Source: Purshia tridentata (Eukaryota > Streptophyta > Magnoliopsida > Rosales > Rosaceae). Taken from it: 64,000 bases of DNA. How positions within the stretch are numbered: the stretch's first letter is position 1; every line of letters begins with the position of its first letter. Position numbers and translations under genes: made by a program. The stretch lies in the NCBI GenBank assembly GCA_003254885.1, contig QANT01003084.1, positions 34,006-98,005 on the forward strand, in the 5' to 3' direction. Below are positions 36,169-47,713 of the stretch, in pieces. The notes below the pieces were generated by a model, which was not told the DNA's origin, searched no databases, and saw only the letters and a program-made list of their open reading frames with translations.

Positions 36169-39100
36169 ATGTATTCATCCAGAGGGAGCAATGCTTATGG
36201 TCAACAGTCATACGCCGGGCAGTCTGGATATGGCCAAAATGTAAGTCTTTATACCTCAGTTGTTATTATAATTGGGAATTTTTTTGTTTATAGCGAAGAG
36301 AAGCAATATATTTTTTCTTGCTTGTTTTAGGAACTCCTATTAAGCTTTTTTTTTCATCATTTAATCGACTACATGTGGTTTGTTCAAATTTTTTGGACTC
36401 GTACAGGGATATATTGATGTTAAATTTGCAAGTGTTGGAATATATTTCCTTTCTCTTTAATCCGAACCTTTGGACATTACCATGAGCATCTCTTTTCTTT
36501 TTGTGAAAATGCGGAAATTTTGGGGACTTTCCTGATTTTCTTCTTGTTGCTTGTAATATTTGTAGTTGGGACCTGCTTATCCCGGAAATTCTGTTGGAGG
36601 GCCTGACGGAGGTTCACAACATTCAATGGCTTCTCGGCATTCATCAATGTTAGGTGGTTCAGAGGAAGTTGATGTCAGTGGGTATAGAGCTCTTCCTTCA
36701 GCTGCAGCTCATTATGGGGGACAATATAGCTCTCTTTATGGTTCAGCAGCTTTGAGCACTGCACCTCAGGTCATTGGATTTCTTCTATAATTTATGATTG
36801 TGTATTTCTGGAAACCTGTGCTTTATCCAGCTAAATGGAGCTTTATCCTACATTGGTACAAGTTGAAAATATTTAGTTGGTCTCTCTGCTACCTTGGAGT
36901 TTGTATCCCATATTATTGACCTGCCTTGTTACCTTGGTACTCCACATAGATATCTCCATGATAATTTCCCTCTCCCCTCCCTCGTCCTATGTTATGGTTC
37001 AAAATTTAAGAAAACTTAAAACGTCCAGTTTGTGATAAACCCGCAAAAAACCTTAAATGTCTATCCAGTTTTGGGCATTTAACCGTACTTTGGTGGTATT
37101 CTCATTACTAGATTCATTGCAATCACTGCTTGAGTTGGGTGGCAGTTCACCCATCCAAGTCTTGGGTTTGATCTGTCGTAAAAGTGTTTGTTGAATCATC
37201 TAGTGCCTAATGTATAATTTTGTGTATAGGTTCCTCCAATTAGTGCCAAAGTTTCTGGACCATCGATTTTGGAAAGTCGTGGTGCCTATGCCTCAGCTAA
37301 AACTGATTCGCCAAAGTTCTCATCTGGTGACTATATCTCATCTTCAAGTCATGGGTATGGCCATAAAGGCGATCAATTATATGGTGAAAAGGCTCCTGAT
37401 TATCCATCGATAGACAGAAGGCAATATGGTGAACGCCAGAGTGCCTATATGGGGAGGGACTTGCAAGGTGAACCAACTGGTCGGTATGCTGATTCAGTTG
37501 GTTTCGGTCCACAACATCAGGTTTTTTATTTTCATCTTTTAATCGAGCATGTTAGTTTACTTCTTTTTTCACTAAGTGTCTCTTTGAATAAAATACAAAT
37601 TCGTAGTTTTACTATTTGCTTATTATCATCTTTTGCTACAGTCTGAGATTTATGATCGCATTGATAAGGCGGTTCTGCTTCGGCAAGAACAGTTGCTTAA
37701 AGCTCAATCACTGCAGTCTGCTTCTCTTGACGGGAGTGCAAGGTACTTTTCTCTGCTGATTTTGCGTTACACTTTTGGCTGGAACTAGATTTCCAACTCA
37801 TTGTCGGTTGCTATCACTTGTAGTTTAGTTTTCCTTCCCCATTAATGGATGGCCAAGGTCATTCCTACTTTCCTCAGTAACAAAATAGTCCGAATCTTAA
37901 TAATGAGTATGTGTACACCTATGTTAGATGGTGATATATTTCTTATTACACTGAGTAGCAACACATTTCTGGCAGACAAACTGATTATCTTGCAGCAAGG
38001 GGTGCTGTTAGTCGTCATCCCGCTCAAGATCTTACTTCTTTTGGAGGAAGAATGGATGTTGATCCTCGCAGTTTATCTATGCTTAGTGGTTCTTCATATG
38101 GGGGACAACCTGCTCCATCAATATTAGGGGCAGCTCCGCGGAAAAGTGCTGAAAATCTCATGTTTTCACAAAGTTCTTCAAATCCTGGTTATGGAGTCAG
38201 CCTACCTCCTGGTAGAGACTATGGCACTGGAAAAGGGCTTCATGGCTCATCTCTTGAGTCAGATTATCCGGGTAGCTTGTCTCATGGTGGTCATCCAAGG
38301 ATTGATGAACGCAAGGATGACAGGGCTAGTTATCTTCAAGAATTTGAGCTAAGGGAGGAGGCACGTCGTAGGGAGCGCTTGCGTGAGAGAGAGAGAGACA
38401 GAGAAAGGGAGAAAGAATGGGAACGGGAACGGGAACGGGAACGCGAACGCGAACGCGAACGAGAAAGAGAACGAGAACGTGAAAGAGAGCGTGAAAGAAC
38501 ACGCATTTTGGAGCGGCGGGTGAAGGAGAGAGAGCGAGATCGCAAACGTGCACTTGAAACCAGGAGGGAACGAACTCCACCAAGAATTTCTAGGGATCGC
38601 CGTGGTTCCTCTTTGGCGAAGGAGGGGAGATCTGTACGACGGGATTCCCCACATCATGAAGCTTCGCATAGGTGGATCTTGATGTTTTATTTTGCGCCCT
38701 GTTCTAGTTCTTAAAAATAGCTGCTTGTCTTGCAGCCTTTTTAACTAACTTGGTGTTCTGTTATGCTGAAGGCGTCATTCACCTGTTAAAGATAAACGGA
38801 GAGAATATGTCTGCAAGGTAAAAGGACCGATGCAAGAGCTTAGCCATTCAATGATATTGAAAATATATTCCTTTTCAAATCTGCCTTTACTCTTGTGGGG
38901 ATTTGGAATTGTGTTCTTCACTGGTTTCAACCCTGGTGCTTCTTTTATCTCTGGTTCTGGATTTCAGTCTCTACTTCGTGGAATATCTTTAACCCTTCTC
39001 ATTCCCATTTCTCCATTATCTTCAAACATTGCCTCCTTTTTGTCTTTTGGCTCTATGTGTGAATGTTTGATTCTTCCTTCCCAGGCTTCTTGTTTGCTTT

Positions 39101-42100
39101 TATTTATCATTGGCTCCACCACCTTTTTTGGCACCTCTCTCTTTCCAGTATATCTTCTTTCTCCTGTCTCTTTGCTTTTTCTTTTTTACATTGAAATGGT
39201 TTGTACATACCTCCCTATGGAATCTTTTGCTAACTTTAGAGTGTCTGGATTATTTAATTCTTAACTTGCATCCAATCCTCTTATATAATATCTTCTGGTT
39301 CTTAACTGATTGTGAATGGTTTTCAGTTGTGGTCCTTATAGCTGTTGCAATTCAAGAAACTTACCTTCTACAACAGGAAAATGATTGAACTCTGCAAACA
39401 GAAACACAGTTGTCTAAGATTTTTTAACTCATAGTGGGATGATTATTCAATTTAAATTGCTGGGTTTGTCAACAACCTGAAATGTGTTTATGGTTTCACT
39501 CCTTTTAGTAACAATATAACCTATTTGCAGGTTTACTCATCCAGTCTGATAGATATTGAAAGGGATTATCTTTCCGTGGATAAACGATATCCCAGACTCT
39601 TTATCTCCTCAGAGTTCTGCAAGGTTTGTTTCTGTTTTCCATTTTCACTCAAGGGTTATCAGTCTTAGATAGTTAAGTACATTATTTAAATGTGGCATTT
39701 TTATTGCTTTAGGCTGTTGTGAACTGGCCCAGGGAGAACCTTCAACTTTCTATCCATACTCCTGTCAGGTACCTTGCTTGTTGAATTGTTGTCAGTTAAT
39801 TAATTTTCAGAAGTCCTTAATTTGCATTAGGATATGAAATCTTTCTGCTTCTTTAAAGAGACTTTTAGTGCTTTACTTATTATGTTATTGAAAGGGAAAA
39901 AAAAAAAAATTGTAATTGTACTTGTTGAGTGGAACAGTTTTGAGCATGATTTTGTTGAAGAAGAGAGTGTAGCTGAGCTCAAAGAGCCAGCCACTGAAAT
40001 TTTGGCTGAAGAACCTGCAAAATCAGAATGTGGAAATACAGTGTGGAATGCGAAGGTAGGCTCCATCCTCCCCCTTGTGTACCAATTCTAGGAAGTTAAT
40101 CAATGAGTCAATTCCTGAGTAGAGAAACATATGGAATACTTAACTAAAGAAAAAATCCATCTTAACATAATTAAAAATATTGCTATAATATCCTTCCTTT
40201 GCCCAATATTACTGTTGCCCACCAAACGTATCTTTTTATGTGCTTTTTCCTTAATTCTTTTGTAGAAACAAGGATGACTTTGCATGTAGAATTACCTTAA
40301 CATTCTAAATTCCAATTAAGGACATACGAGGTATATTTGCCTATCTTGTTGAACCACAATCTGAGGTTAGCCTGTTGCATGGTCATTATCCTTTTGCAAA
40401 TAGTAATTAGTCTATCTTCTGGACTTCTATATAGATTGGTTCATAGTGATTCTTGCCGTGCATGGGAGTCATCTCTCTCTGAATAATTGGAGTGCTTTCA
40501 ATTTATTTATTTTTTCTTTGCCATTATGGACCCCTATTTACATATTCTTTTATAAATTTGGTATTTCGTTTCTGCTGTAGTGCAGGAAATTGTGACTAAG
40601 CTTGTCTTGCTTGAGTTCTTTTTTTTTTGTCATTCAGATTATCTTGATGAGCGGACTTAGCAAGAGTGCTTTGGAAGAGATATCTTCTGAAAGAGCTTCT
40701 AATGATCGCATACCACATATCTGCAATATCCTTAGGTTTGCTGTTCTTAAAAAGGACCGTTCATTCATGGCACTTGGTGGCCCATGGAATTCTGCTGATG
40801 GTGGTGATCCATCAGTTGATGATAGCTCTTTAATTCAAACTGCCCTAAGGTTTCTGCTATCTGCCATCTTTTATACAGTTACACAGAGAAATAATGCTTT
40901 CACTATTAGATTGAATGGGTTTTACTTTGTAGATATGGAAAGGATTTTGCTAAACTTGATCTGCAGAACTGCAAGAACTGGAATCGTTTTCTTGAGGTGT
41001 AATTTTGCCTTGGTAACATTGTGATGGTTACCTAGTTGCAAGTCTTTTTTTATTTTTGTAGTTTTCTTAATTTATGACTAATTCTTCAATTCCATTTGGC
41101 ATTTGCAGATACACTATGATAGAATTGGGAAAGATGGTCTCTTTAGCCATAAAGAGGTTACTGTAATATTTGTCCCAGATTTGTCTGAATGTCTCCCTTC
41201 ATTGGATTCATGGCGAGACCAATGGCTTGCTCACAAGAAAGCTGTTGCAGAAAGAGAGCGTCAACTTTCTTTGAAAAAGGAGGTTGGTTGGTTTTATCGT
41301 CTTAAAATGCAGTTTTCCTGGGTTTTGTATGCTTTGACAATAGTATGTTTATTCTTTCAGAGATCAAGGGAGAAGGAAGGGCTCAAAGGTAACGGAATTG
41401 GTGAACTAGTTGTGCATGGTGTTGCATCTTTTGCTCTGATTTCATCAACAATTATGTTTATATCATCTTATTTATCTTGGTTTCTGATTTAGATAAGGAT
41501 GTGGAATCCTCAAAACATAAAAGAGTAGACAAAGAAGATAAAAAGAAAGAGTCTGCGTTCACTGCAGAAGCGAAAGAAGTTCAGAAAAAGGAGCAAGATG
41601 GTAGTAGTTTGAAAGGGAATGCATCAGAAGGAAAGGGTGATGTGAATGACAAGAAGCTTGAGAAAAAAGAAGAGAGCGGAGGTGACAGGGGCAGGAATGA
41701 GGAGAAACAGGAACAGGTAGAAACTGCTGAAGTTCAGACAACTGGAAGTGTGAAGTCTGGGAAGAAGAAGATTATAAGGAAGGTTGTCAGACAGAAGGTT
41801 GTTGGTAAGTTAACCAATGATAGTACAACCAAGCCAACCGACAATTTGGGTGATGGAGGGGCAAAGGGAAATTCAGAGACTCCAGGTCAAGGGGAGGAAT
41901 CTTCAGCTGATCCTGCCTTTGTGAAAACTTTTGTGAGGAAAAAAATTATTAAAAAGGTTCCAGTGGGGAAGGCTGCTCAAAATGAAGATAATATAGGCAC
42001 AAAGGTGACAGTTGAGAAGGAAACCGGCTGCTCTGAGAATAAATCTGACCCAAGCGGTGGTGCTGCCAGTGGGAAGACAACTGTAAAGAAGAAAATCATT

Positions 42101-44266
42101 AAGAGGGTACCAAAAAGAAAGGTCACTGGTGTTGAACTGAATGAAGGGGTTGCTAAGAGTAAGAAAGATGGTGATGGGAATGAGAAAAATGTTGTTGATG
42201 AACCAGAAAGTATGAGTAAGCAAACAGCAGATGCAGAAAGGCCAGCAAGTGAAGCTGTAGACACAGAAAGAAAAGTGATTTCTAAAACAAAGGCGTCAAA
42301 AACACAAGTCACTGACAAGCAAAGTGATGTGGGCAATTCAAGTAAAGCAGATACAAAGGATGTTAAGGAGGATAAGAAAGATGAAAAGGGAACTGGTGAG
42401 AAAAGTGGCTCTGTGAAAAAAGGGGAGACTGAGCCAGACAAGCAGAAAGTTCCTCATAAGGATAACCATAATGGCACGAGGTTCAAATTGAAAGATGTTG
42501 AAAAATCAAAAGATGATAAAGAGAAAAAAGACAGAGATGGAAAAGATGAGTCAAGGAGCAAATCAAATAAAGAACTCAAAGAAATGAGAAAGTCTGAAGA
42601 ACCTCCTCGACACCCTGGATTAATTCTACAAACAAAGTGGAGCAAGGATTCTAAAGTAGGTTGATTATAGCCTGATTGGCTCATTATTGTTTGCCGTATT
42701 ATGTATAATATTCATGTTCACCTCTTCTAATAATCCTTGCATGCCCTCTCTAATTGTGTGGTAATCGGCTACAGCTGCGTTCATCATCACTTTCACTTGA
42801 TTTACTATTGGATTATACTGACAAGGACATTGAAGAATCAACGTTTGAGGTTTGTTTTCTTGTGGTATCTGATTTCATTCTGCCTTGATTTCTATGACTG
42901 ACCTTTTGGACCTGTGTCTACCATCTGGTTCGCCTATATGTTCTCTGTCTAATTTCTCATTATACCTGGAGCAAAATAGAGCTAATTGTGCCTTGCAACC
43001 TTTTCCTCTCCTTTTCCCCCATTTTCTCAGCTTTCACTATTTGCTGAAACGCTGTATGAAATGCTTCAGTATCAGATGGGATGTCGTCTTTTAACATTTT
43101 TCCAGGTTGGTTTGAGACAGTTAATCTGAATATGCATATGATTATTATTATTTTTGGGGTAATTGATGCATCTTCATTTATGTGCTTTGTTTTTGAAGAA
43201 GCTGCGAATAAAATTTGTGACAAAAAGAAACCAACGTAAGAGGCAACGAGAGGATGAAAAAGTTGAGAAAGGAAATGATGAAAAATCGCCAACAAAGCGC
43301 CCGAAGACGAACGAACTCCCTGAGAAAAACCAGCCTGCTAAATCATCTGAAACTTTGAGTGCATCTCAGCCTGATGACGAGAAACAAGATGAAGACAGAA
43401 CTATTCTTATGGAGAATAGCTCTGTTGATCAGGTTGTTGAGGTGAAGATGGAACACGTAACAGATGATGAAGAAGATCCAGAGGAAGATCCAGAAGAATA
43501 CGAAGAAATGGAGCATTCAAGTCCTCCTCCACATGACTCTAATGAGAAAAATGAAGAAGAGGGAAAAAACAATGTGAATGCTGTGCCTGGAAATGAGAAG
43601 GATGAACTCAATGCCAATGAACAAGCTAACATGAAGGCCGCAGAAACAAAGGCCAAGCCTGAAGCAGATGCACGTGAAAAAACAGAGGGGAAGGTGGATA
43701 CAGGCAAGAAAGAAACTCCCAGGGCAAAGGAGGTTGCTGTTGACAAGGAACTATTGCAGGTATCCCAGAAGCTTTCTTCCTTGCACCTTTTGTTTTAGTT
43801 TGATTGTTCAGTGGTTGCTTTCTTTTTCCATCAATGCATTGATGCCAACCTTGTTTTCTTTTTTCTTTCTTCCCATCTGAAACAGGCTTTTAGGTTTTTT
43901 GACAAGAATCAAGTTGGCTACATTAGGGTAAAGATGCAATTTTCAATGTATATAACTATATATGTATCTTTTGTGGTATTATTGTAGAAGATAATGAGTT
44001 TTTGTTGTTTTTTCAGGTTGAAGATATGAGAATGATAATCCACAACCTGGGAAAATTCCTCTCCCACAGGGATGTAAAGGTGAAAAAATTATGTAGTTTT
44101 GTTGCTTTTTGCTTCCTTTTTATTTCCCTGTATTTTTTGTCTGACAGTTTTATGATGCTTGGTTTTTCTGCATCAGGAACTTGTGCAGAGTGCATTATTA
44201 GAGAGCAACACGGGGAGGGACGACCGCATTCTTTACAAAAAGCTGGTGCGGATGACTGACATTTGA
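36169..44266 (+). CDS. CCAR1/DBC1-family protein, RSA1/EMB1579-like
   Basis: I trace 20 coding exons with continuous frame: 36169-36240, 36566-36769, 37230-37520, 37642-37742, 37976-38671, 38772-38817, 39531-39623, 39713-39768, 39938-40055, 40638-40849, 40933-40996, 41109-41282, 41361-41388, 41493-42655, 42775-42849, 43031-43105, 43199-43759, 43886-43927, 44017-44079 and 44177-44266. The product is 1407 residues. The order is a Tyr/Gly/Ser-rich N-terminus, a long Arg-Glu repeat (about 38380-38560), a conserved DBC1/CCAR1 core (VYSSSLIDIERDYLSVDKRY, FEHDFVEEESVAEL, then SLIQTALRYGKDFAKLDLQN), a Lys/Glu-rich tail, and a degenerate EF-hand (FFDKNQVGYIRVEDM). It resembles Arabidopsis RSA1/EMB1579 (At2g03150), a nuclear-body protein affecting transcription, splicing and salt response, also essential in embryos. 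The intrinsically disordered charge pattern suits a condensate-forming protein. Confidence 0.9.
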
Positions 44267-45554
44267 GATCCGAAGCATTTTAGTTCGGTTTTTTTGGTTT
44301 TTTGTCTTGGAAGTCAGTTTTAGTATCACATTTTGTTTTGATTACACTAACATTATTGTCCTTGTGTTTTGGATTTTTTGTCTATTTATTGATTGAAATG
44401 AGATTAGTCGTCTACCGCTTTCCAAACATGCAGCATTTAACTTAGATATTTACTAGAAAATTACATTGAAATATCGCATGTTATCTAATGAGTGCCGTTA
44501 TTACCATTCCCAATGTTTTTATTCCAACCACAAAAATTACCATTTTATAAAATTTCAACAATAATTCTTACCCTTTTATAAAATTTTGATGAAAATAAAG
44601 TTTATACCTTAAATAGTAAATTAGCTCCAAGTATCAAAATGCTAATAAACTTGTTGTAAAAGACACTAATTTGGTATAAAGAGTAATATTTGAATTTTTT
44701 TTTTACAGATGCAATTGTATCTTTTGAAATGCACTAATTTTGCAAGTGAACTTGTTATATCTTTACCGATGCCCTAATTTATTTTTGCATTGACAAATTG
44801 ATTTATGTTAATGCACCTGCTTTTTTTAAATAGTTGCAGCATTGTTTTTTCTTTTCAGATAGACTTTTGGTCTTTAGCTCAATTTATTTGGCTGGGTGTC
44901 TTTTAAACTAATTTTTTTAGTTATCAAACCTTACAATCTAACGGATAAATATAATATTTGTCAAAAAGTAGATTTTTTTGTCATTACAATATTTTGAGTG
45001 GATTTATTAATCATTTTTTTTTATTGAAGTGAATTTATTAATTATTAAGGACTGTAAAATGGGCTCTAAAATAATTTATTGTAATTAAAATGATTTATTT
45101 TTAGTTGAAATTCTGTGTATTTGAGCAGAAAATTTTGAAATGGAAATTAAAAATTAATCTTGCGATTGGAATTATCAAATCACAAATGTGACTGGATTAT
45201 AATTGCATAAGTTTAAGTAGCTACATCTTGGATTTTTTTTATAATTTTATTATTATTTTTTCTCAAAAGAAGCTGCTAGTATTTTTATCGCTATGAAAAT
45301 CAGGCATGAAGAGAGCGATTTTTCCTTCCAAACTCCAAAACATGAGATAAGACTGAATAGTAGCAATGTGGACTACCATAAAATCCTTAGTATATATATC
45401 TACATATGCAGGGTCAAAGCACTGAATATCACAAATTTCTTATCATCAAAACGTGGTTCAACCAAAGCATCATTAAAATTATAAAAGAGAATAAAGAAAA
45501 GGAAAAAAAGATTAGAAATTGTAGCTATTGGTTAATAGCTTGGTTCAAAAATGC
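44267..45554. other. Intergenic: convergent 3' ends of RSA1-like and SET genes
   Basis: No gene is supported. Both flanking genes end here, so the region holds two 3' UTRs plus AT-rich spacer. A near-repeat of ttataaaattt occurs at about 44545-44586. Confidence 0.55.
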
Positions 45555-47159
45555 CTATAGATCAAGAAGAGTCTTCATCGCTTGCTTTTTCACTACTTTC
45601 CCATACACCCCTCTTCCCAACTTGAAAGTTGTTTCTATTTCCACCACTCCACCACCCCCTTTCTTCAACTTTTCCACCAACATCTTCAACACCCTCTCAT
45701 CACTTCCCACTGCTTCTGCAATGCTATCAACAACAGAATCCATGGGCGGTAACCGTCTTCCCCACCCTTTCGCCGACTTATCAGATCCATAAGCCTGAGA
45801 ATATGCATCCCAAAAGGAGGCCCTCAAGTAGCCTTTTTCCCTTTCCCTCACCACCCATCTTCTCATACCTTCCTCCAGCCTATAAATTGCTGCACTGGCA
45901 TTTATTCCTCTTTCAAGGCCCATCTGAATCTCTCTCATGTCTTGCCTGCAACAGAGTTCCTCCTCAAATTTGCACCTCTTGCAGTTACACCTAAATCCCC
46001 ATGTCTTGGACATTTCACTGCGCTTTTCCAATGGAGAAAGCACATCAAAATATGCAAATGTTATCTCCTCACCAGCCTTAACATCTCTGGAAGCATGAAC
46101 TATTACATAGTCTCCAACATGCAACCTTCTTGCATTGGGAACACATGAGTGGTTGATGAATGAAGCCAGTACCCATAGCCCAACACCATAATAGTCACTG
46201 TTCTTCCCCAAAACCTTAGAAGAAATTGCATCCTCGACCAGAGAATTGACATCCAAGATGCTTAGAATCCTACTCACATCAAGCTTCTCATTTGGGTACC
46301 CACTATGCTCTGACTCAGGCTTAAAGAGACTGATCTCAGGGACCTCAAGCTCATCCTCATCTTCACCACTCGATAATGCACTAATCAAATCACGGGTTCT
46401 TGAACATTTAGCAGTGGAATCAATGACTTTTTCAGTGAAGTTCTTCCACATGACCAATTGAGCATTCTCATCCAAATTTTGAGCTGGCAAAATACCCCTC
46501 TCTGTGGCAACAGCTTTGGTAACTAACACCAAAGCTCCAGTATCAATGTCCTTTGTTGCAAAGAGCCCACGCCCTCTGATCTCAGATTTCCTTATCTGCA
46601 CTGCACCAATGTACTCAGCAGGTTCTGGAGACTTTCCGCGAAACCCATTAATTACCCACTCTGAGAGATCAAAGCCTCCAGTTCTTGACATCAACTCGAG
46701 CTTCTTGCATTTCTGCAAGTACCCCTTAAGGTTTACCGAGTTCCCATTAGCCTGAGGATCGAGCTGGGCTGTTTTGAAGCAGTCCAATGCCATGGAATAC
46801 CTGTTCAGATTCAGCAAGATCTTACCTTTACAGAGAAGAGTCTTGAAATGGGTACTCTCAATATTCAATGCCTGATCACAATCTTTCAAGGCCTCTGAAA
46901 AATCTCGGAGTCTGGATCGTGCCTCGGCTCTGTTCGAGAGGGCTAAGCAGAGGGATTTGTGGAGCTTGGGGAGATCATGATCTGGGTCTGGGTCTTCACA
47001 GGCCTTTGAGATTTGGTCTTGGCAGAGGTTGATGAACTGAGAGTAAACTTGTAGGGATTCCTTCCATTCTTCTCTGAGCAGGAGCTCTGTGGCTTTGGAT
47101 CTGAGCTGCTGCATTAGCTCTTCTGCCAACTTTGGCTGTTCATGTTCGTTTTCTCTCAT
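45555..47159 (-). CDS. TPR-SET domain protein (SMYD-like lysine methyltransferase family)
   Basis: A single uninterrupted exon encodes 534 residues. The N-terminal third has TPR-like helices, including ALSNRAEARSRLRDFSEALK then CDQALNIESTHFKTLLCKGK. The SET region starts near residue 183 with IRKSEIRGRGLFATKDIDTG, and continues to the catalytic block ASFINHSCVPNARRLHVGDY then VKAGEEITFAYFD. The NHSCxPN motif that binds AdoMet is complete. The post-SET cysteines are visible in WGFRCNCKRCKFEEELC. This domain order matches a plant TPR-SET group (for example Arabidopsis At1g33400) related to SMYD proteins. Protein lysine methylation is likely, but the substrate is unknown. An intronless gene of this size next to intron-rich neighbours is notable, though single-exon members are plausible in this family. 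Confidence 0.9.
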   Translation of the reverse strand: MRENEHEQPKLAEELMQQLRSKATELLLREEWKESLQVYSQFINLCQDQISKACEDPDPDHDLPKLHKSLCLALSNRAEARSRLRDFSEALKDCDQALNIESTHFKTLLCKGKILLNLNRYSMALDCFKTAQLDPQANGNSVNLKGYLQKCKKLELMSRTGGFDLSEWVINGFRGKSPEPAEYIGAVQIRKSEIRGRGLFATKDIDTGALVLVTKAVATERGILPAQNLDENAQLVMWKNFTEKVIDSTAKCSRTRDLISALSSGEDEDELEVPEISLFKPESEHSGYPNEKLDVSRILSILDVNSLVEDAISSKVLGKNSDYYGVGLWVLASFINHSCVPNARRLHVGDYVIVHASRDVKAGEEITFAYFDVLSPLEKRSEMSKTWGFRCNCKRCKFEEELCCRQDMREIQMGLERGINASAAIYRLEEGMRRWVVREREKGYLRASFWDAYSQAYGSDKSAKGWGRRLPPMDSVVDSIAEAVGSDERVLKMLVEKLKKGGGGVVEIETTFKLGRGVYGKVVKKQAMKTLLDL

Positions 47160-47713
47160 CTCTCACTATGATTCTTTGGGTTACTGAGGCTTTCCTGTAG
47201 TTTTTAAATTTTAGGGTATGTAACGGTCACAAGGCCTTTTTTTATGCTACATTTACCTAAAGCTAACGGCTATATCGGTCTTAACGGTCTCATAAAAGAG
47301 TCCTGTAAATAAGGGAGAAACGACGCCGTGGAGATTGCTACCAGAAACAAGAAGCTGAATCCCTTAAAATTACTGTTTTTTTTATTTTGTATTTATACTT
47401 AATAATAATTATTTATTTATGTTTGTGAGCATCAAACCTATGGGACTTGATTTACAGAATGCAGTGCTCAGTATCGCTTGGCAATAAAATGGGTTTATAG
47501 ATTACAGAAAATGTTAATAACAATTATTAGTATCTTTTTACACTGGAGCAAATTCTATAGTCTAATCTCATAAGCTCCAGATTGCTAGCATGTCTAGCAA
47601 ATTATCACTTTACATGAAGTACTTCAAAAAGTACCTTCTCCAGATTTCTAGGGTCTATAGCTTGTTGCTTTTGCAATTTCTAGTTAAGAGGATACATTTC
47701 GATTTTCAGTTTA

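Noticed and set aside
38326-38669. Long antisense frames rich in Arg/Ser or Phe/Pro
   Set aside because: They are mirror images of the Arg-Glu repeat in the RSA1-like gene; simple-sequence DNA opens all frames.
41903-42441. Antisense frames of 106-154 codons opposite the RSA1-like exon 14
   Set aside because: They arise from the Lys/Glu-rich coding strand, with no conserved domain.
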